DNA from: Triparma columacea
Lineage: Eukaryota; Sar; Bolidophyceae; Parmales; Triparmaceae
Assembly: GCA_030267965.1 (NCBI GenBank)
Contig: BRYA01000559.1
Coordinates: forward strand, 1,555-65,554
DNA: 64,000 nt
Reading direction: 5' to 3'
Shown: in pieces, positions 1-12,542 of the stretch
How positions within the stretch are numbered: position 1 is the stretch's first letter
Layout of the letters: each line of letters opens with the position of its first letter
Position numbers and translations under genes: made by a program
Notes under the pieces: generated by a model
What the model saw: the letters and a program-made list of their open reading frames with translations, nothing else
Told to the model about the DNA's origin: nothing
Databases searched by the model: none

Positions 1-3000
1 TCTAGTTGCTCTTCTCCTCAATTTGTTCCTGATAATAGCGCACAGCATTGTGTTTATGAACTTGTGCTGCATCTGAACCTCTTTCATCGCTATATTTGCT
101 TTGATGAACGCCTTCACAACCTCATCTTTGCTCCCTCCAATTTTCATCTCCTTGACTCTTAACATCAACTGATCTCCAAACCTCCTGCCATCCTCTTCAT
201 TGGCTTCTGAACTGCTTAAAAGGTTATCAAAGTAGATGGCACTATGACTACCTACATCAAGCCTTCTTTTAGCGCTGTTCTTTGCAGCATTCTTTGTGAT
301 CTCCTTTCCCAGCTCCAGCCTTGTGACAATATTTATCTTGGTCTCTTTTTTACCAACCCTGCAGAACCTCACTGCAAAATCTTCTGTTGCTTGAGACTGC
401 GACCCTCTCTCTTTGATTGCTTCACTCATGATAACAAGAGTGCTCTTATCTGCTCTATACAAATGCATCTTTGAGACAAATGTCACATTGAAGCTTTGCA
501 ATGTTGTTTTGATGCACTCCTTTGCCTTGACCTCTAAATCAAAGTCGTTACCTGCATTTGCAGATTCCCTCACTAAGCCCTTGGTCTGAAGCCTGTCAAC
601 ATCCCAAAAGTATGCTGCTGCCTCCTCAAAGCCTATCCTCAACGTAACTGAAATCATTCCCCAGCTCTTTCCTCCTACTTCTGCACCAACAGTTGCTCTA
701 ATCATGTCAAAGAGTGGTAAGAGTTTTGTGTCACCCCTCACCTTGAGATCTTTCATCTTCTTGACAATCTCCATCCTCCTTGGCTTGTCAATGTCATTAG
801 TCTTATCAAAATTTTGGCGCAATCGTGATGCAGCAGTTAGGAACTTTGTAGCCAACTTTTTAATGACTGCGTTGGGTATGGGGCTGTGAAGGTCTACTTG
901 TGTTTGGTATGTAGCTCTTGTTTGTGGAACACCACCCAAAGGAGGTAAAGATTCAAACATCCAAATTGTGTGCACAGTGGCAACAACATGGCCAAACTTG
1001 ACAGGGTGTTCCTTTGTCAAGTCGTCTATGCTCTGGATATTAATCCACACAACATCTCTGCCGTGCACATTTTCCCTTTTACATGTGATCTTGGTTCTGA
1101 AGTCCCTATAAGCAAATCCAGGAATGCCAAAATCTCTTGTGGAGAAGTAGTATAGTGAGTGATTGTTGATGTTCTTCACAGTCAAGTCAGATACACCATC
1201 TTTTTTTAGGTTTTTTATTGCATAGCGGCTGTTGAGATCTACAATCTGATGTGCTGCGCATTCATAAACACTTGCATCTACTATTGTGGTTGCTATCGCG
1301 ACACCCTGCGAATCTCCATCAATATGGGAGCCCGAGCCCCTCATCTCAACTTTTTCATCTGGGCTTTCGAGTTCATATGCCCCAGTTCCTTCCTTGCACT
1401 TCTCGTGGAATTCCTTCGCACTCCTGATAGCCTCTTCCTCCTCTTCTGTATAAGTTTGCTGCTCATTTTTTATAACTTTGGCAAGCAACTCTCGTGTAAT
1501 AGAGTCCTTTTCGTCATCAGTTTTTGCAAACTTGTTCCTGATGTCAATTATGCTCTTTGCATAATTAGATGACAAGTAATTCATTACAAATGTTGGAACA
1601 GAACTCTTGATATCAACCCTGGAGGCAAATGTGATGTGACACTGAGGGGTTCCCTTATCAGTTGGTAGCGCTTGAAACATCCAGGTAGTCATTGCAGATG
1701 CAAGAATAGTCCCAGAGGTCAATTGGAAGTCGTTATCCAACAGGTTGGTGTCTTTGTACACTGTCCAGCATTTTGATCCTCCCCTCTCTGTCTGCCAGCA
1801 TACAACTTGCCTCCACTCCCTTATTGAAAGTCCTTTTCCAAGCTTTCTTCTGCTAAGATAAAGCTGTGAATGCCCATTAAGCTTCTTTGTTTCAATCGCC
1901 TTGTACTTCTTTCCAAGCTTGGCCTTTCTCTCGTTTGAATCCTTGATGAACTCGTATGCAACACACTCTGAAAGTGTAGCATCGACGACTGTTTCGCAAA
2001 ACCCGACGCCTAGAGAGTCTCCTTCAACATGAACAAACTTCATATTCACCCTGGGATCTGGACTCTTCACGTTTTTGAATTTCTTGCTTGCCTTGCAACT
2101 CATGTAGAATTCCTTGCCCTCCTTGATTGCCTTCTCCTCCTCATCGGTGTAAAGTTGGGGCTCGTTCTTTATTATATTTGCGAGGGCCATGAGTGCCTCC
2201 TTGTCAATCTCGTCGTTGCTCTTAATCTTAGGATGTTCTTTCGGTGCATTGCCATGGACAGTGTCTCGGGACGTAGCCAATCCCTTCTCTCCATCTCCCT
2301 GAGGCTCAACACGTCCCATCTCGATGTCTTTGTTTGTGTTATCTACGACGTCTTCATCTTTGCCAAGCTCCTCTGCATCTCCCGCAACGAGTCGCTCCTT
2401 ATCCTCGGTTCCATATAAAGATTTCTCAAGAGTGCCGAGCGCTGGAGCGCCGGTGCTTTTATCAGAGACAGCCCTAAGAACATTATTCTCCTTCATCAAC
2501 TCGTCATTAATGTCACAGAGGCGCTTGTTCTCGGCGACGGACCTTACCGCAGCGGCCTTAAGCTCGGCAATCTCCCTCCCCTGAGCCTCGACGGTGGTCT
2601 TCAACCTTTTAATTTCCTCCTTCATATTTGTGACGTTCGCGGACTTGTCGCAATTGATGGGTGCGGGGAGAACGGTAGTCATGTGGTCGGCGGTTGATGG
2701 GCCGGCGGTTGACGGGCCGGCGGTTGACGGGCCGGCGGATGACAGGCCGGCAGTTGCACGGCTGGCGGATGATGGGCCAGCGGTTGCACGGCTGGCGATT
2801 GCACGGTCGATGGATGATAAGCCGGCGGTTGCACAGCTTGGAAACAGCGGCTCAGCGCTAAGAGCGTCCTCATGAAAGCTTGTAGAGACTGCGAAGGGGA
2901 CAACGTTGTTGCAAAAGTGAGAAAAAATTACAAAGTTTCAACGCGTCCTCCTGCGACTCTCCCACTCTCGCCTAGAGTATTAATATGTATTTTTATCCCG

Positions 3001-3780
3001 GCGCTCAACGCACAACTCACCTCGTCCGGCGTCCTCATGAGACATTTCAGATGCTGCAGAGGAAACGACAAAGAGGGGGAAAGTGAGCAAAAGTGGCAAC
3101 CTTCATCTTGTCCTCCGACACATCTCCCGCCCTCTACTGAAGTATGAAAATGTTCTTATCCTCCTCAAGCGCCCGATGCTTACTCACCTCGTCTGGCGTC
3201 CCCGTGATCATTATCAGAGTCTGGGTTTTGGCGATTATGATGTTTTTTTGAGATTTTTGATGACATTTCAACACGCTCCTCAACCACTTCTCCTTTATCC
3301 ACTGATACAGATAATTCGCGCTCTTCCAACTTCACCCCCAACGCAAAACTCACCTTGTCCGGCGTCTCCATGAGGCATATCAATACCCGATGTTGAGATA
3401 ATTGTCCTCTCACGGCCTATATTAGGTTCGAAGGGTCGATTCTCAGACACCGAGGCACTGACTTGTGGCATATTAGTCTCCTCTACGTCCTCTTCGCTCC
3501 CCCCTCGGGGTTCGTTCTCCACGTCCATGTGCTGTTGCTCAACTTGTGTTGTATCGGAATCTGAGCGGTGCGTGTACGGATCGGTGAAGGTTAGAAGAGT
3601 GTATAAGCTTGACAATATCGAAAGCCAATACGAAAAGGACAGGCCCGGCGTTGAGACCACCGTGGGGATGTTCGACCAACTCAAGTTCTCAAGTTCTGGG
3701 CAGAGTGTCGCAGTGTAGAAGACCAGGAAATCTCTCGTCTCCCTGGTCATTGCGGTGGTATCTTGTGACCGCCCAGTCAT
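1..3780 (-). CDS. Multi-START-domain (SRPBCC-fold) protein, 3' end off the window
   Basis: An 894-codon frame is open without a stop from the ATG at 2682 to base 1, so the C-terminus lies outside the window. I read at least two and a half copies of a START-like lipid-binding module. Each has a leader like [14 protein letters not shown], then [18 protein letters not shown], a [11 protein letters not shown] strand, and [11 protein letters not shown] before the closing helix. The frame continues upstream by splicing: exons 1..2888, 3021..3053, 3188..3220 and 3354..3780, with AG acceptors and GTGAG donors in phase 1 throughout. The acidic N-terminus starts at the ATG at 3780 or 3528; a further 5' exon from an ATG at 4028 is possible. 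A 15-bp repeat at 2691-2740 encodes STAGP units. It is paralogous to the gene at 5167-12294, but its START part is intronless while that gene's is heavily split. Lipid binding is inferred from fold only. Confidence 0.7.
2691..2740. repeat. 15-bp coding minisatellite (STAGP units)
   Basis: About three copies of GCCGGCGGTTGACGG sit in the START-repeat gene on the minus strand. They encode STAGP pentapeptides in a Ser/Thr/Pro-rich linker ahead of the coiled region. Related degenerate units continue to about 2840. Confidence 0.8.
2866..3400 (-). repeat. Tandem 166-bp exon-plus-intron duplications
   Basis: Four diverged copies of a unit of about 166 bp, each holding an exon end and the following intron. 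Copy landmarks (CTCACC..GTCC/TGGCGTC on the plus strand) recur at 3351, 3185, 3018 and, without the donor, near 2866. The two middle exons are exactly 33 nt (3188-3220 and 3021-3053). The three introns are 132-134 bp. All splice in phase 1 and encode variants of a peptide like [11 protein letters not shown]. Confidence 0.75.
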
Positions 3781-4174
3781 CCCCTCTAGTTAGATCCCGG
3801 AAATCTTGAAGTAAATCAACGTTGAGGCACAACAGGAGATGTCAGATTCCGATTTTGCAATCCAACATCGGGAGCTGAGGAGAGATCATGAGGGAAATTG
3901 TTTGGGACTCTCGCCAATTCTCGCCCATTTGGTGCACTACTATTATCGTCGAGCCCATCTCTGGTACTTACCCAGGGAAGCTCCGTGTGAGGTGCAAGTC
4001 CTCTATTTTTGGCTGCTGTTGTGGCCATCTAAAACCCGATTCCGGATCGAGATCCGAACATCCCAAAGCAAAAGAGAATAACTATCTCTTAAGCAATCAA
4101 ATAATAGCTCGTTTAGTCTCTCATTCAGTCAAACTAAACACTTTTTCCCACAATCTACCCATCTATAGCAAGCG
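3781..4174. promoter_or_regulatory. Divergent intergenic region, START-repeat gene / CDP-DAG synthase
   Basis: 394 bp separate two head-to-head genes. On the minus strand an ATG at 4028 opens 19 codons and ends at a TGG|GTAAGT donor-like site, so a 5' exon of the START gene may lie here. No clear TATA box was recognised. The 100 bp before the plus-strand ATG at 4175 is AT-rich. Confidence 0.5.
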
Positions 4175-5114
4175 ATGTCTTCTGATCTTGGAAAAAGGCT
4201 CCTCTCAGCGTCGCTCATTGCCCCTCCTGTAGTGTGGGTCCTTCTGTCACCTTATGCAGACGTCCTCGTGCATATTCTTTGCATAATGAACATGTATGAG
4301 TATATTAAGATCAATTGTCGTCAATGTCCAGGCTCACTTCTGTGGAAAGTAGTGATAATTACCGCTGTGCGCCTCACCTCCCTCGTGCCTGTGAGGGGGG
4401 GCGACGGCACATATGACTTTTCATATACCTTTGCGGAGGTCAATTTGAACGCTGCGGTGCTGGTCGTTTCGTTGACGACCTTGGTGACTTTGTTGCCCTC
4501 ATCATTGTCGTCTCAGGCTTTCTTGCCCGCTCGGACTGCTAGGACTGCAGCTCTTACAGCACTGGACTTCTTGACAATTACTTTGACGTACCAGGCGATG
4601 CTGATGATCCCGACGTCTTCATTGAAGATATACACTGCGGCATCCGCTTACATGATCGACACCGCAGGCTTGCTGGTGGGGAGGAAGTTGGGGGGGAGAT
4701 TTGTGGACAGGGGGGATTGGTTGAGGGGGGTGAGCCCCAACAAGTCTTGGGAGGGGTACGCGGCTGGTCTCGTGGTGTCTTGTTTAATGGCTAGCTTTTT
4801 TGTACCAGGGGTAGAGGTTGACCGACCGGGCCCTGAAGGTGAGTCTTTGTTGGTTGCTTCTCCAAATTATCCCCTTCCCTCCTTTACCCCCTTACCCCCA
4901 AACACAAACTTCGCCCTCCTCAGTCTACGTCCCTTTCGCATTGCTCTCCTTTCTCGCATCCACTCTCGGTGACCTGTACAATAGCAAGTGCAAGCGTCTT
5001 GCCAACGTCAAGGACACAGGGACGACCATGGGGGCTTTTGGGGGAGTTTGGGATAGAATGGATTCGGTCATGGGCAACTCTTTGGTTGTTGCTGCTTACT
5101 TGACCATTAAATAA
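4175..5114 (+). CDS. Phosphatidate cytidylyltransferase (CDP-diacylglycerol synthase)
   Basis: Makes CDP-diacylglycerol from phosphatidate and CTP, the precursor of phosphatidylinositol, phosphatidylglycerol and cardiolipin, in a membrane. Exons 4175..4838 and 4924..5114 (85-bp intron, GTGAG...CTCAG) give 284 residues. There are several hydrophobic segments, the family's SPNKSWEG stretch near residue 190, and the C-terminal CDP-DAG synthase signature SKCKRLANVKD followed by GGVWDRMDS, with the metal-binding Asp residues present. The length matches bacterial/plastid-type CdsA and not the longer ER enzymes. No targeting peptide is obvious, so location is open. It converges on the next gene with a 52-bp gap. 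Confident in family. Confidence 0.93.
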
Positions 5115-5166
5115 TATCAGCAGTCTGTTCATTTATTTTATCTAGCTCAAATTATACAGTATTAAT

Positions 5167-8100
5167 CTAATCCCCATGAAAGTGGTCGCTTTCCTTTGAT
5201 TCCTCGTGCCCAACCCCTGACTCTGAAACTTGTCGCGACGAAACGGGAAGAACACTGCCCCCCTTTGCCGTGACGCCAAAGCCCGGCAAGGCCGACAGCT
5301 TTGAATATCTAAAGCTGCCAAGAGACATCAACCCGGATCTGGACTTTGAAACAGAGCTCGATGGTGAAGAACCGCGTTGGCTGCAACGAACGAAGGAGGA
5401 GGAAGCGGAAAGAGGGTTAGGACGAAAGAAGATTGAAATATACATTGTGTCTTTAGGCGCCAGCGCGTTGATGCTTGACGCACACGTCGCATTCCCAACC
5501 CCCTTCCATCTGCCAGCTCACCTATTGTACCCTCCCGCTGTTTCTTTCATGGAAATACCGGAATTGCTCCCTCTTCGGGATGCTTCGTACGCCGTCATTC
5601 TTCTAACGCGCTCTTGGAGCCTGTCCCTGGCGTTTGGTATGAACTCGAGGGGAATGTTGTTTCGAAGGTTGCTAGTCAACCACTTGGGATTCGATGCGAC
5701 CCATTTAGACCAATTGGCGGACACGAACGCCCTAACTTCTTGCTCTATGGACGTCCAGTGCCTTCTGTTCTTCTTGAAGACAGCAGTTGCTTTCTTCCCG
5801 TCGTCCTCGCTATTTCTGAATTTCTCTATTGTCATGTCCTTTCCCCTTTCAAGGCTAAAGAACGTTCTTCTGTACCTCTTGTTGATGTTCTTGATGAAAA
5901 CTGCGAATACAAGGGCTACTGCTGGCAGGAGGATTGCAGCTTCGAGTTTGGCAAGTTTCGCTGTTCGTGCGTTCCCTCCACTTGCCTCAAAGAAGTGTAT
6001 TGCGACGGGGAGGCTGATCATCGTCATGACAAAGCTGCCGCGGCGATTTCGAAGATGTTAGTTTTCATTCTCTTTAGTCTCTTTGCCCCCCTTAGTCTTC
6101 GCGACTTAGTCTAGTCTTCGTTCGCCTTTATTCAACCCCTTCCAAAGTTGCAATTCCTTCTCCTTACCTGAACGTCCAATAGGCCCCTCCGACCTCATTG
6201 GGATGACGAAGCTGTACGATGGAGGTGAAGTCCGCGATGACTTTTGAGATGATCCTTGCCAAGAAGGATACCACGAACATGACCACCCCGCTGATTGGGG
6301 GCCAGTACCAGAAGTCCCTTCTCGCGATCTTTATTACGAGGTAGAGAGTTAGGTCGGTGGATACGTACAGAATCGCCCAGCGCACCCCTGTGAGTCCGAG
6401 CAGTACAATTGTCGTGCACCGAATGAGCAACATGAACGACGAGAAAATAATCATTGAGAAGAACACCAGAGACCTTTGACGAGCCTTGGCGGGCACGTAG
6501 CCGTAGAATTCTGGACTCTGCTCCCTCCTTTTCGGGTCCGTGTCGAAGTCGTAACTCAAAGTGGCGCCAATGAACCCAGCTGACAGCATCGATATGAGCA
6601 GGGAAAGCAGGGCCTCGCTAGAGGCTGCTTCGTCATCGAGGGTTCCTATCGCCAGCGTCTGGATGATGACTCCGGGTATGCCCTCGGCAAACAGCTCTAT
6701 ACACTTAGTTATCGTCATCTCTCCGACGGCGTCACTGACCGTCCCAGCCTCTTGCTCAAGGCCCTTCGCTACCCGGTAAGCGTCAAGGGCCGGCTTCATG
6801 CCAATAAAGATCGGAAACATCTCACGTACTACTCTTGCTTTGCCAAGCCTTCTGTACTGAACGTAGACAATCATAGCCTGCAGCAGGGCGCGATAAGTTA
6901 GGACGGGATGAGTAGTATATGCGTGGGGCGAAGAGAAGCGGAAAGACGGCTCAGTGCACTTTAATGCTCCACCTTAATATCCACATCACATAGAACCCCC
7001 CACCCCTCTCACCTGCAACAACATGGAACAAGATACCATCCCCACGACCAGCCTGAAGTATGAGTACCTTTCCTCCACTCTGTACATGTTCGCAACATAA
7101 AGGTCGGTGGAGAGATCGACCAGAGACATGATGGCGCCAGTTAGCACTCTGAACATCAATCCCCAGGGGGCCGCCTTGATGACACCTGCGCAAAAATACG
7201 TCACGTTAGCTATAATTTTGCTTTTTACTCGAATCCTTCGCTTGCTGCCAAGGTGCTCACCCCCCCCCTCTCTCCCCCCCCCCCTGCCTCACCTTCGCCA
7301 ATCGCCTCAATCATGTCGTACATCCATGGAAACTCCTCAAGAAGCTCCTTCGCCGCCCTATTCTGAAGTCGCCACTGGTCAACTCCAGCTCTTGCAATCT
7401 TCCGGCTCCTCAAAGAAGGCATCAAATTGCTGCCCAAAGTATTGGCCTCCTTCTCCGATAGGCACGCCAATTTTGTGCTCACTGGGTGATTAACGGCAAA
7501 GTCCCCACAGCTTGCCTTCTGGAGAAACACAACAAGCCAGGGGTATTTTTGCGACACTGCGCTCAGTGCGACGCTTGTCTTGACCACATCAACGACGTGC
7601 TTGATTCGCTCGTTCCGCGAGTGGCTCCCTCCAAGCTCACCGCCGTCCCAAATCATGTCCAACCCCAGAGCCTCCCCAGCCCTCGAAGTCATAGCGTCCA
7701 AGGGGATGAGCGACGTGAAGTACCTTTCCATCTCCGCGGCCTCGTCGAGATGCCTGTGGAGGCTGACCTGGGTTGCTTTTTTGCTGACTTTGCTTCCGAG
7801 CTCGAGAAAGGTTGCATATTCGACATTTGTTTCCATCTCGCCCTCCTTGGTGAACCTAACGATTGCACTCTCCTTGGCAACGTGACCATTGAACTTTTTC
7901 TCCTCCTCCTCATCGAGAGCAGTTGGCTCAAGCTCGATTACAATGACGTTACTCTTCACCCTGTGCATCCTCATAATATTCTTGAATCCTCTCTGTCTAT
8001 GCTTCGCGCCGTGCTTGGATGCAATCTTCTGTCGCCTCCAAACCACCGCTTCCCAGTCGGTCGCCCCCGGCCTCATGACTCTTTCACGGTCGTCGGTCGT

Positions 8101-11100
8101 TGCCAGATGAACGCTACTTTCAAAATCCCAGAAGAAAGCCGCAGCCTCTTCCAACTCTGCACGTATCTTCACGGTCGCCTTTCCCCACCCTTGACCGGCC
8201 TCCCTCACCACAGACCAGGTATCCGACAAAGGAAATGCGCCTTGGACCTTAGTCCATCCATCGACGTCGTCAAACCTTTCGTCAAAAGTATCTCTCTCGA
8301 GATCTTTTTTGAAGAAGGTCCGGCCCATCCTCTCGACGATATCCAATCTACTCGCGGCATCAATGGCGCGGCTATTGTGGAGCGAGAAGGAGGGGGAGAA
8401 TTACGTGAGTTTTGGGGAGATTATGGGGGCATTCGTGGACATGTAAGATCTTACCTTCTGTCAAAGCGCATTCGCAAGTCTATAACTGTATTGCAAAAGC
8501 TCCTCAGCAATAGCTTAGACGATTTAGTTGGTAACGAACCACCAAAATCTGCCCGCATGAGGACTGTTGCCATCGTCTGGGGCGAGCCATCCTTCCCCTG
8601 GCGTGCCTCCAGTTTCCAGGCTGCATGAAACGAGCAGCGAGCGTGATCTTTCGCAAAGGGAACCTCCGCGTCTAGTAGGTTTGTGTCTTCGTAAACAATC
8701 CAAAAGTTTCCTTCTTCGTCTTTTTGCCACACAACCTTCATTCGGGAGTCTCTGTAGGCAAATCCAGGCACACCGGTCGCCCACACGCGTCTGTAAAGCT
8801 GGGCGTGACTGTTTAGCTTCTTTACTACCTGGGAAGACACCCTCTTGCTATTTAGTTTCGACATTTTCTCTCTTAACTCCTTGTCGAACTCGTAAGCAAC
8901 GCACGATACAGGGTCCGTGTGAATGGTAGCCTGGACGACTCCCGCGAATACCCTGTCAGAGTCAACGTCCAGCTCCATCTCTTTCAGGCTGACTCTAGCG
9001 TCGGTTGAGTTTTGCTCCGTGGCGTTGTCGCTCTCTATTCCCATCCTGAAGAAGTCCATCCCTCTTTTGATTAAAGCATGCTCCGCAAAGGAATAAGATT
9101 GGTGTTCGTTCTTGATGACGTCTCTGAGCGACGTCAAATTCACTTCGTCGACTTCCCTGTCCCTTCTAAATCTATCTTTCACGCTCCAGATGAGCTTCAA
9201 CTGCCTCGGCGCCAATCTGTTGATGAGGGAGACGGGAATAAACCCTCCGGCATCGATGTATTGCATAAATTCTAGTTTGCACTGAGGCACCCCACCAATA
9301 CCATCGATGTTAGTTGCTGTAAATATTCCGCAGGACGTGCCCCTCACAAGTCTCGAGGCAAAACGGCTTCCGCTGTAATCAACGACATCTTGGTTTGGCC
9401 AAAATGCAACGGACATGCTTCCATTCTCGTTCCGCCTCCAAATTTGCCGAACTTGGAACTCTCTGGCGCTCACCATGAGCGACAGCTTCCCTCCGAAATT
9501 CTTCACAACCGCAAAGTACTTCTCGTTGACTTTGCGTTTTTGCTTCCTAATCTCAAGCCTTGCAGGGTGCCCCTCTTCCCTGTGGGTACGCATTCTCTCT
9601 CTATTGCAATACTCGAACATCCAAGCAGCGGCTGTAATGATTGGAGGAAGATTAGAGGATTGTAATGTCAAGAGGGAGGGGGGAGGGGGGAGATGGTAAC
9701 CACCATTCACGATGATGCTTTGGCTTTTTTCCCTTCTTACCTTCCTCGGCCCTGCAGTCAGCGATGCCCACGGCCCTCACCATAGCTACACTTCTCTCTC
9801 CTTTCTTCTGCTCTTTCATCTTCATGTGCATCTCCAACCCACTGTCGAGCGAGTCGATGCTCTTCCATTGTAGATTACCCCCAATAAAGATAACTCCTAT
9901 TTTCTCAAATATATCCAACTGGTCCTGCAACGACCATGGGAGGGGTTAGCATTATTAACTACGACAGTCTCGTGGTAGCTGAATTCTTGTCATTCTCACC
10001 TCGTCCAGCTCAACTCCCTCCATCATCTTCGCAATGATTACCTCCCTGACTTCGGCATCGACTTCATTGTCATTTCTCCTGTGTGTGTCTTGCACCTCCT
10101 TGGTCTTGGTGGCCTCGTTCTTTGTGAGCATATTAATAATGGGGTCTGGGAGAGAGGCGTGAAAGTCAATACTCTGAATCCTCATTAGCGTGCAAATCTT
10201 GGGAGCAACTTCAGTGACAATGAATACGCCGGTGGTGTGGCCTATGGTGTGTCCCTGCAAGCTTTCGGTCTGCGATGGGCGTGACGAGTAGATTGAAAAG
10301 GCAAGTTAGTCACAATGTCGAGTGTCGAGGCTTCTTTCCTTGTCACTCCCGCATTCTCTCACCTCCTTCCCCCCCTGGAAGTCGTTGATAGGTTTCAAGC
10401 CCATCACATACTGGGTGCGGCCGTCTGGTAGCTTTTGCTCCTTCCACGTTTGCCAAATTTCAAATATACGAGAGTTGTGTGCTGGGAGGCGGAAGCCAAC
10501 TCTGTAATGAGCAGAGCGGCTTCCGTTTATGTTTTGGGTGATTTCACGCGGTTCATCTCCCTGGGTCTCATTGTGAGCATTCATGCCCTCGTGGGTGTCA
10601 AGGTAAAAGAAATGGGCGAGCATTTGCACAGCTGGTACGTCGATGGTGGCGATGAATGCAGCCCACATGGAGTCGCCTTCCCACCAGCGGAACTTTTCGA
10701 CCTCGTCTTTGAGAGTTCCGGGGATGCGTTTTGCTTTCGACTCAAACTGTTTCACAAGGTCGGTTAGGTTTTCGAGCATTTCCTCCTCTCTCGTGGTTAG
10801 AGGAGGAGCTCGAGGCATATAATATTCGCAAAAGGCCCTCTTCGTCCTGAGGCCAGTGGGGGGGCAGTTTCGGGGATTAGTTGTGAGAATAAATCGTCGT
10901 CACTCTTTGGTTCTCTTCCAACTTTTATCCCCTAATCTCACCTCGCATCTATAACACTAGGTTGATAAAAATGCTTTGCAGTATCAGCTATGATTCCCCG
11001 CGCCGCGGAGAGAACGGCGGCGGCACTTGAGATGCTGCCATTCAGAGCTTGCAGGTTCGCCAGAAAATTTCGCCTCGCGAATCTTGTAAGGCTCTGCGCT

Positions 11101-12294
11101 AGAGCAGTCTCCGAGTCTTCATCGTCATGGTATTGCTCCAAGCGATGTTTGCTCCAAGTGGACGCAACCATCGTTGTCTTCCTCCGGGAACGCATGGTGT
11201 TGGCGCGGTACGATCGGGAACCTGCGATGAGCGGAGGGTTTGGTGATGGGTGAGCAGCAGGAATGGGCGGCGTTTTGCGTTTGCTCCTTCTTCTCCCTCA
11301 CCTGAACCTCCAATCGAGCTTCCCATGAAAGTCTTTTGTTTGTGCTTCTGGGAATTGTCGTCCTGCCTGAGCTCGACCTCGAAATCTCCCGTGAAAGTGA
11401 TCAGCGACTGGCCGTATCGAAACGGTTCGATTGAGATTTTGCAGTTTGTCGTCTTTGCCCAAATTGTATCCACTGAAGCTTTGAGGGGGGCTAGCGTTAC
11501 CAGTCTATCAAGGGAGGCCCTGTCCGGCATGTCTTGAAGGTGGAGGTGGAGGGGGGGGTGGGGGAAGTGGGGGAAGTGGGGAGTGAAATTAGAGAGATTG
11601 TGCAAAATCTGGCAGCACCGTTGATAAGTGTTTCAAGACCCCCAATACACTCACCTTGCTCGTAAGTTGACTTGAACTCGATCAAATAAGAAGGGCTTTG
11701 CGGCTCAGGAGGTTGATCGGAAGGGACAGGAGAAGATGATCGGAAGGACTCGTCCGTTGCTTCGGCGGTGCCTAGTGACTGGGTCTCATGGATGGGGGGA
11801 GATGGTATGACGGTGATATTGCCTTCAAGCAAGAACTCAACCTTACCCTTATCGGACTCGTACGTCCACATTACCACCTGGCGCCTGAGTTCATTGTCGA
11901 CGTATAGATTGTGCCTCTTGAAAGAGCCAAACACACATTCAGAGAGTAGATGGTCCAGGACCTGTTGGGGGATTTGAGCAAGTGAGATCGCCAACAAAGG
12001 TGGGGTTGGGTGGGTGGGGGGGGGGGGAATGAGGGGAGGCGATTGACGGGATGGCCCCCCCGCTTTCGGATGAATGGTGCTTGTTGTTGGTTTTATTTGT
12101 TGCACTACTCAGTGCCCACTCACCTTTGTTGGTGAATCCATGATGACATCACCGACCAGGATCTTTTTCACGTCCCGGGAGAGATTAAGCTGACGTCCGG
12201 ACACATGTACCCCATTTTCATGAAATACCCTCGTCATTAAACTATTAAGCTCTTTTTCAACCTCATCACCCGAGGCGAATTCTGGTGTTGTCAT
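5167..12294 (-). CDS. Multi-START protein fused to a polytopic membrane domain (XK-related-like)
   Basis: Thirteen exons: 12124..12294, 11655..11961, 11302..11532, 10942..11221, 10363..10846, 10000..10269, 9741..9924, 8455..9631, 7293..8371, 7013..7185, 6168..6877, 5522..6034, 5167..5380. Every join keeps frame, giving 1,930 residues. Residues about 60-1260 hold about four START-like modules; landmarks are FEIWQTWKEQK, EYCNRERMRTH, GVPGFAYRDSRMK and WGKATVKIRAELEEAAAFFW. Residues about 1395-1790 are a membrane unit with eight or so segments, including DLSTDLYVANMY and IELFAEGIPGVIIQ, then a basic, Ser-rich tail. The membrane motifs recall XK-related scramblases (D...D..LA..Y; E..PQL.LQ), which is only a resemblance. 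A role in lipid sensing or movement at a membrane is inference. The start is the first in-frame ATG. Confidence 0.65.
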
Positions 12295-12542
12295 GGGGGT
12301 GCTTGGGCTTGGACTAGCTGTACCGATAAGCGGTAGGTTACAGCTCTCCACGGGTGGTGGAGAGGTACGTGTTTATGGGACTGGCTAAACAAGGTTAAAA
12401 TAATTTAGGGAAAATAGAGCGGAAATGGACGAGGAGGAAGGGGGTGTTGAAGCGGTTTGTGGTTTTTGTGAGGCTTGGCAATTAACCTCGGTCTTTTTTT
12501 TTCAAAGTGTTTTGTTTTCGTTCTTGATATGTTTTTGTCGCC

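Noticed and set aside
3985..4020. Group II intron domain V-like string (CCGTGTGAGGTGCAAGTCC)
   Set aside because: Only one arm matches; the pairing half and catalytic triad stem are missing, and no intron-encoded reverse transcriptase is near.
7486..8628. 380-codon open frame antisense to the START/membrane gene
   Set aside because: It is the shadow of the coding strand; the minus-strand frame has family motifs and in-frame splicing across this whole stretch.
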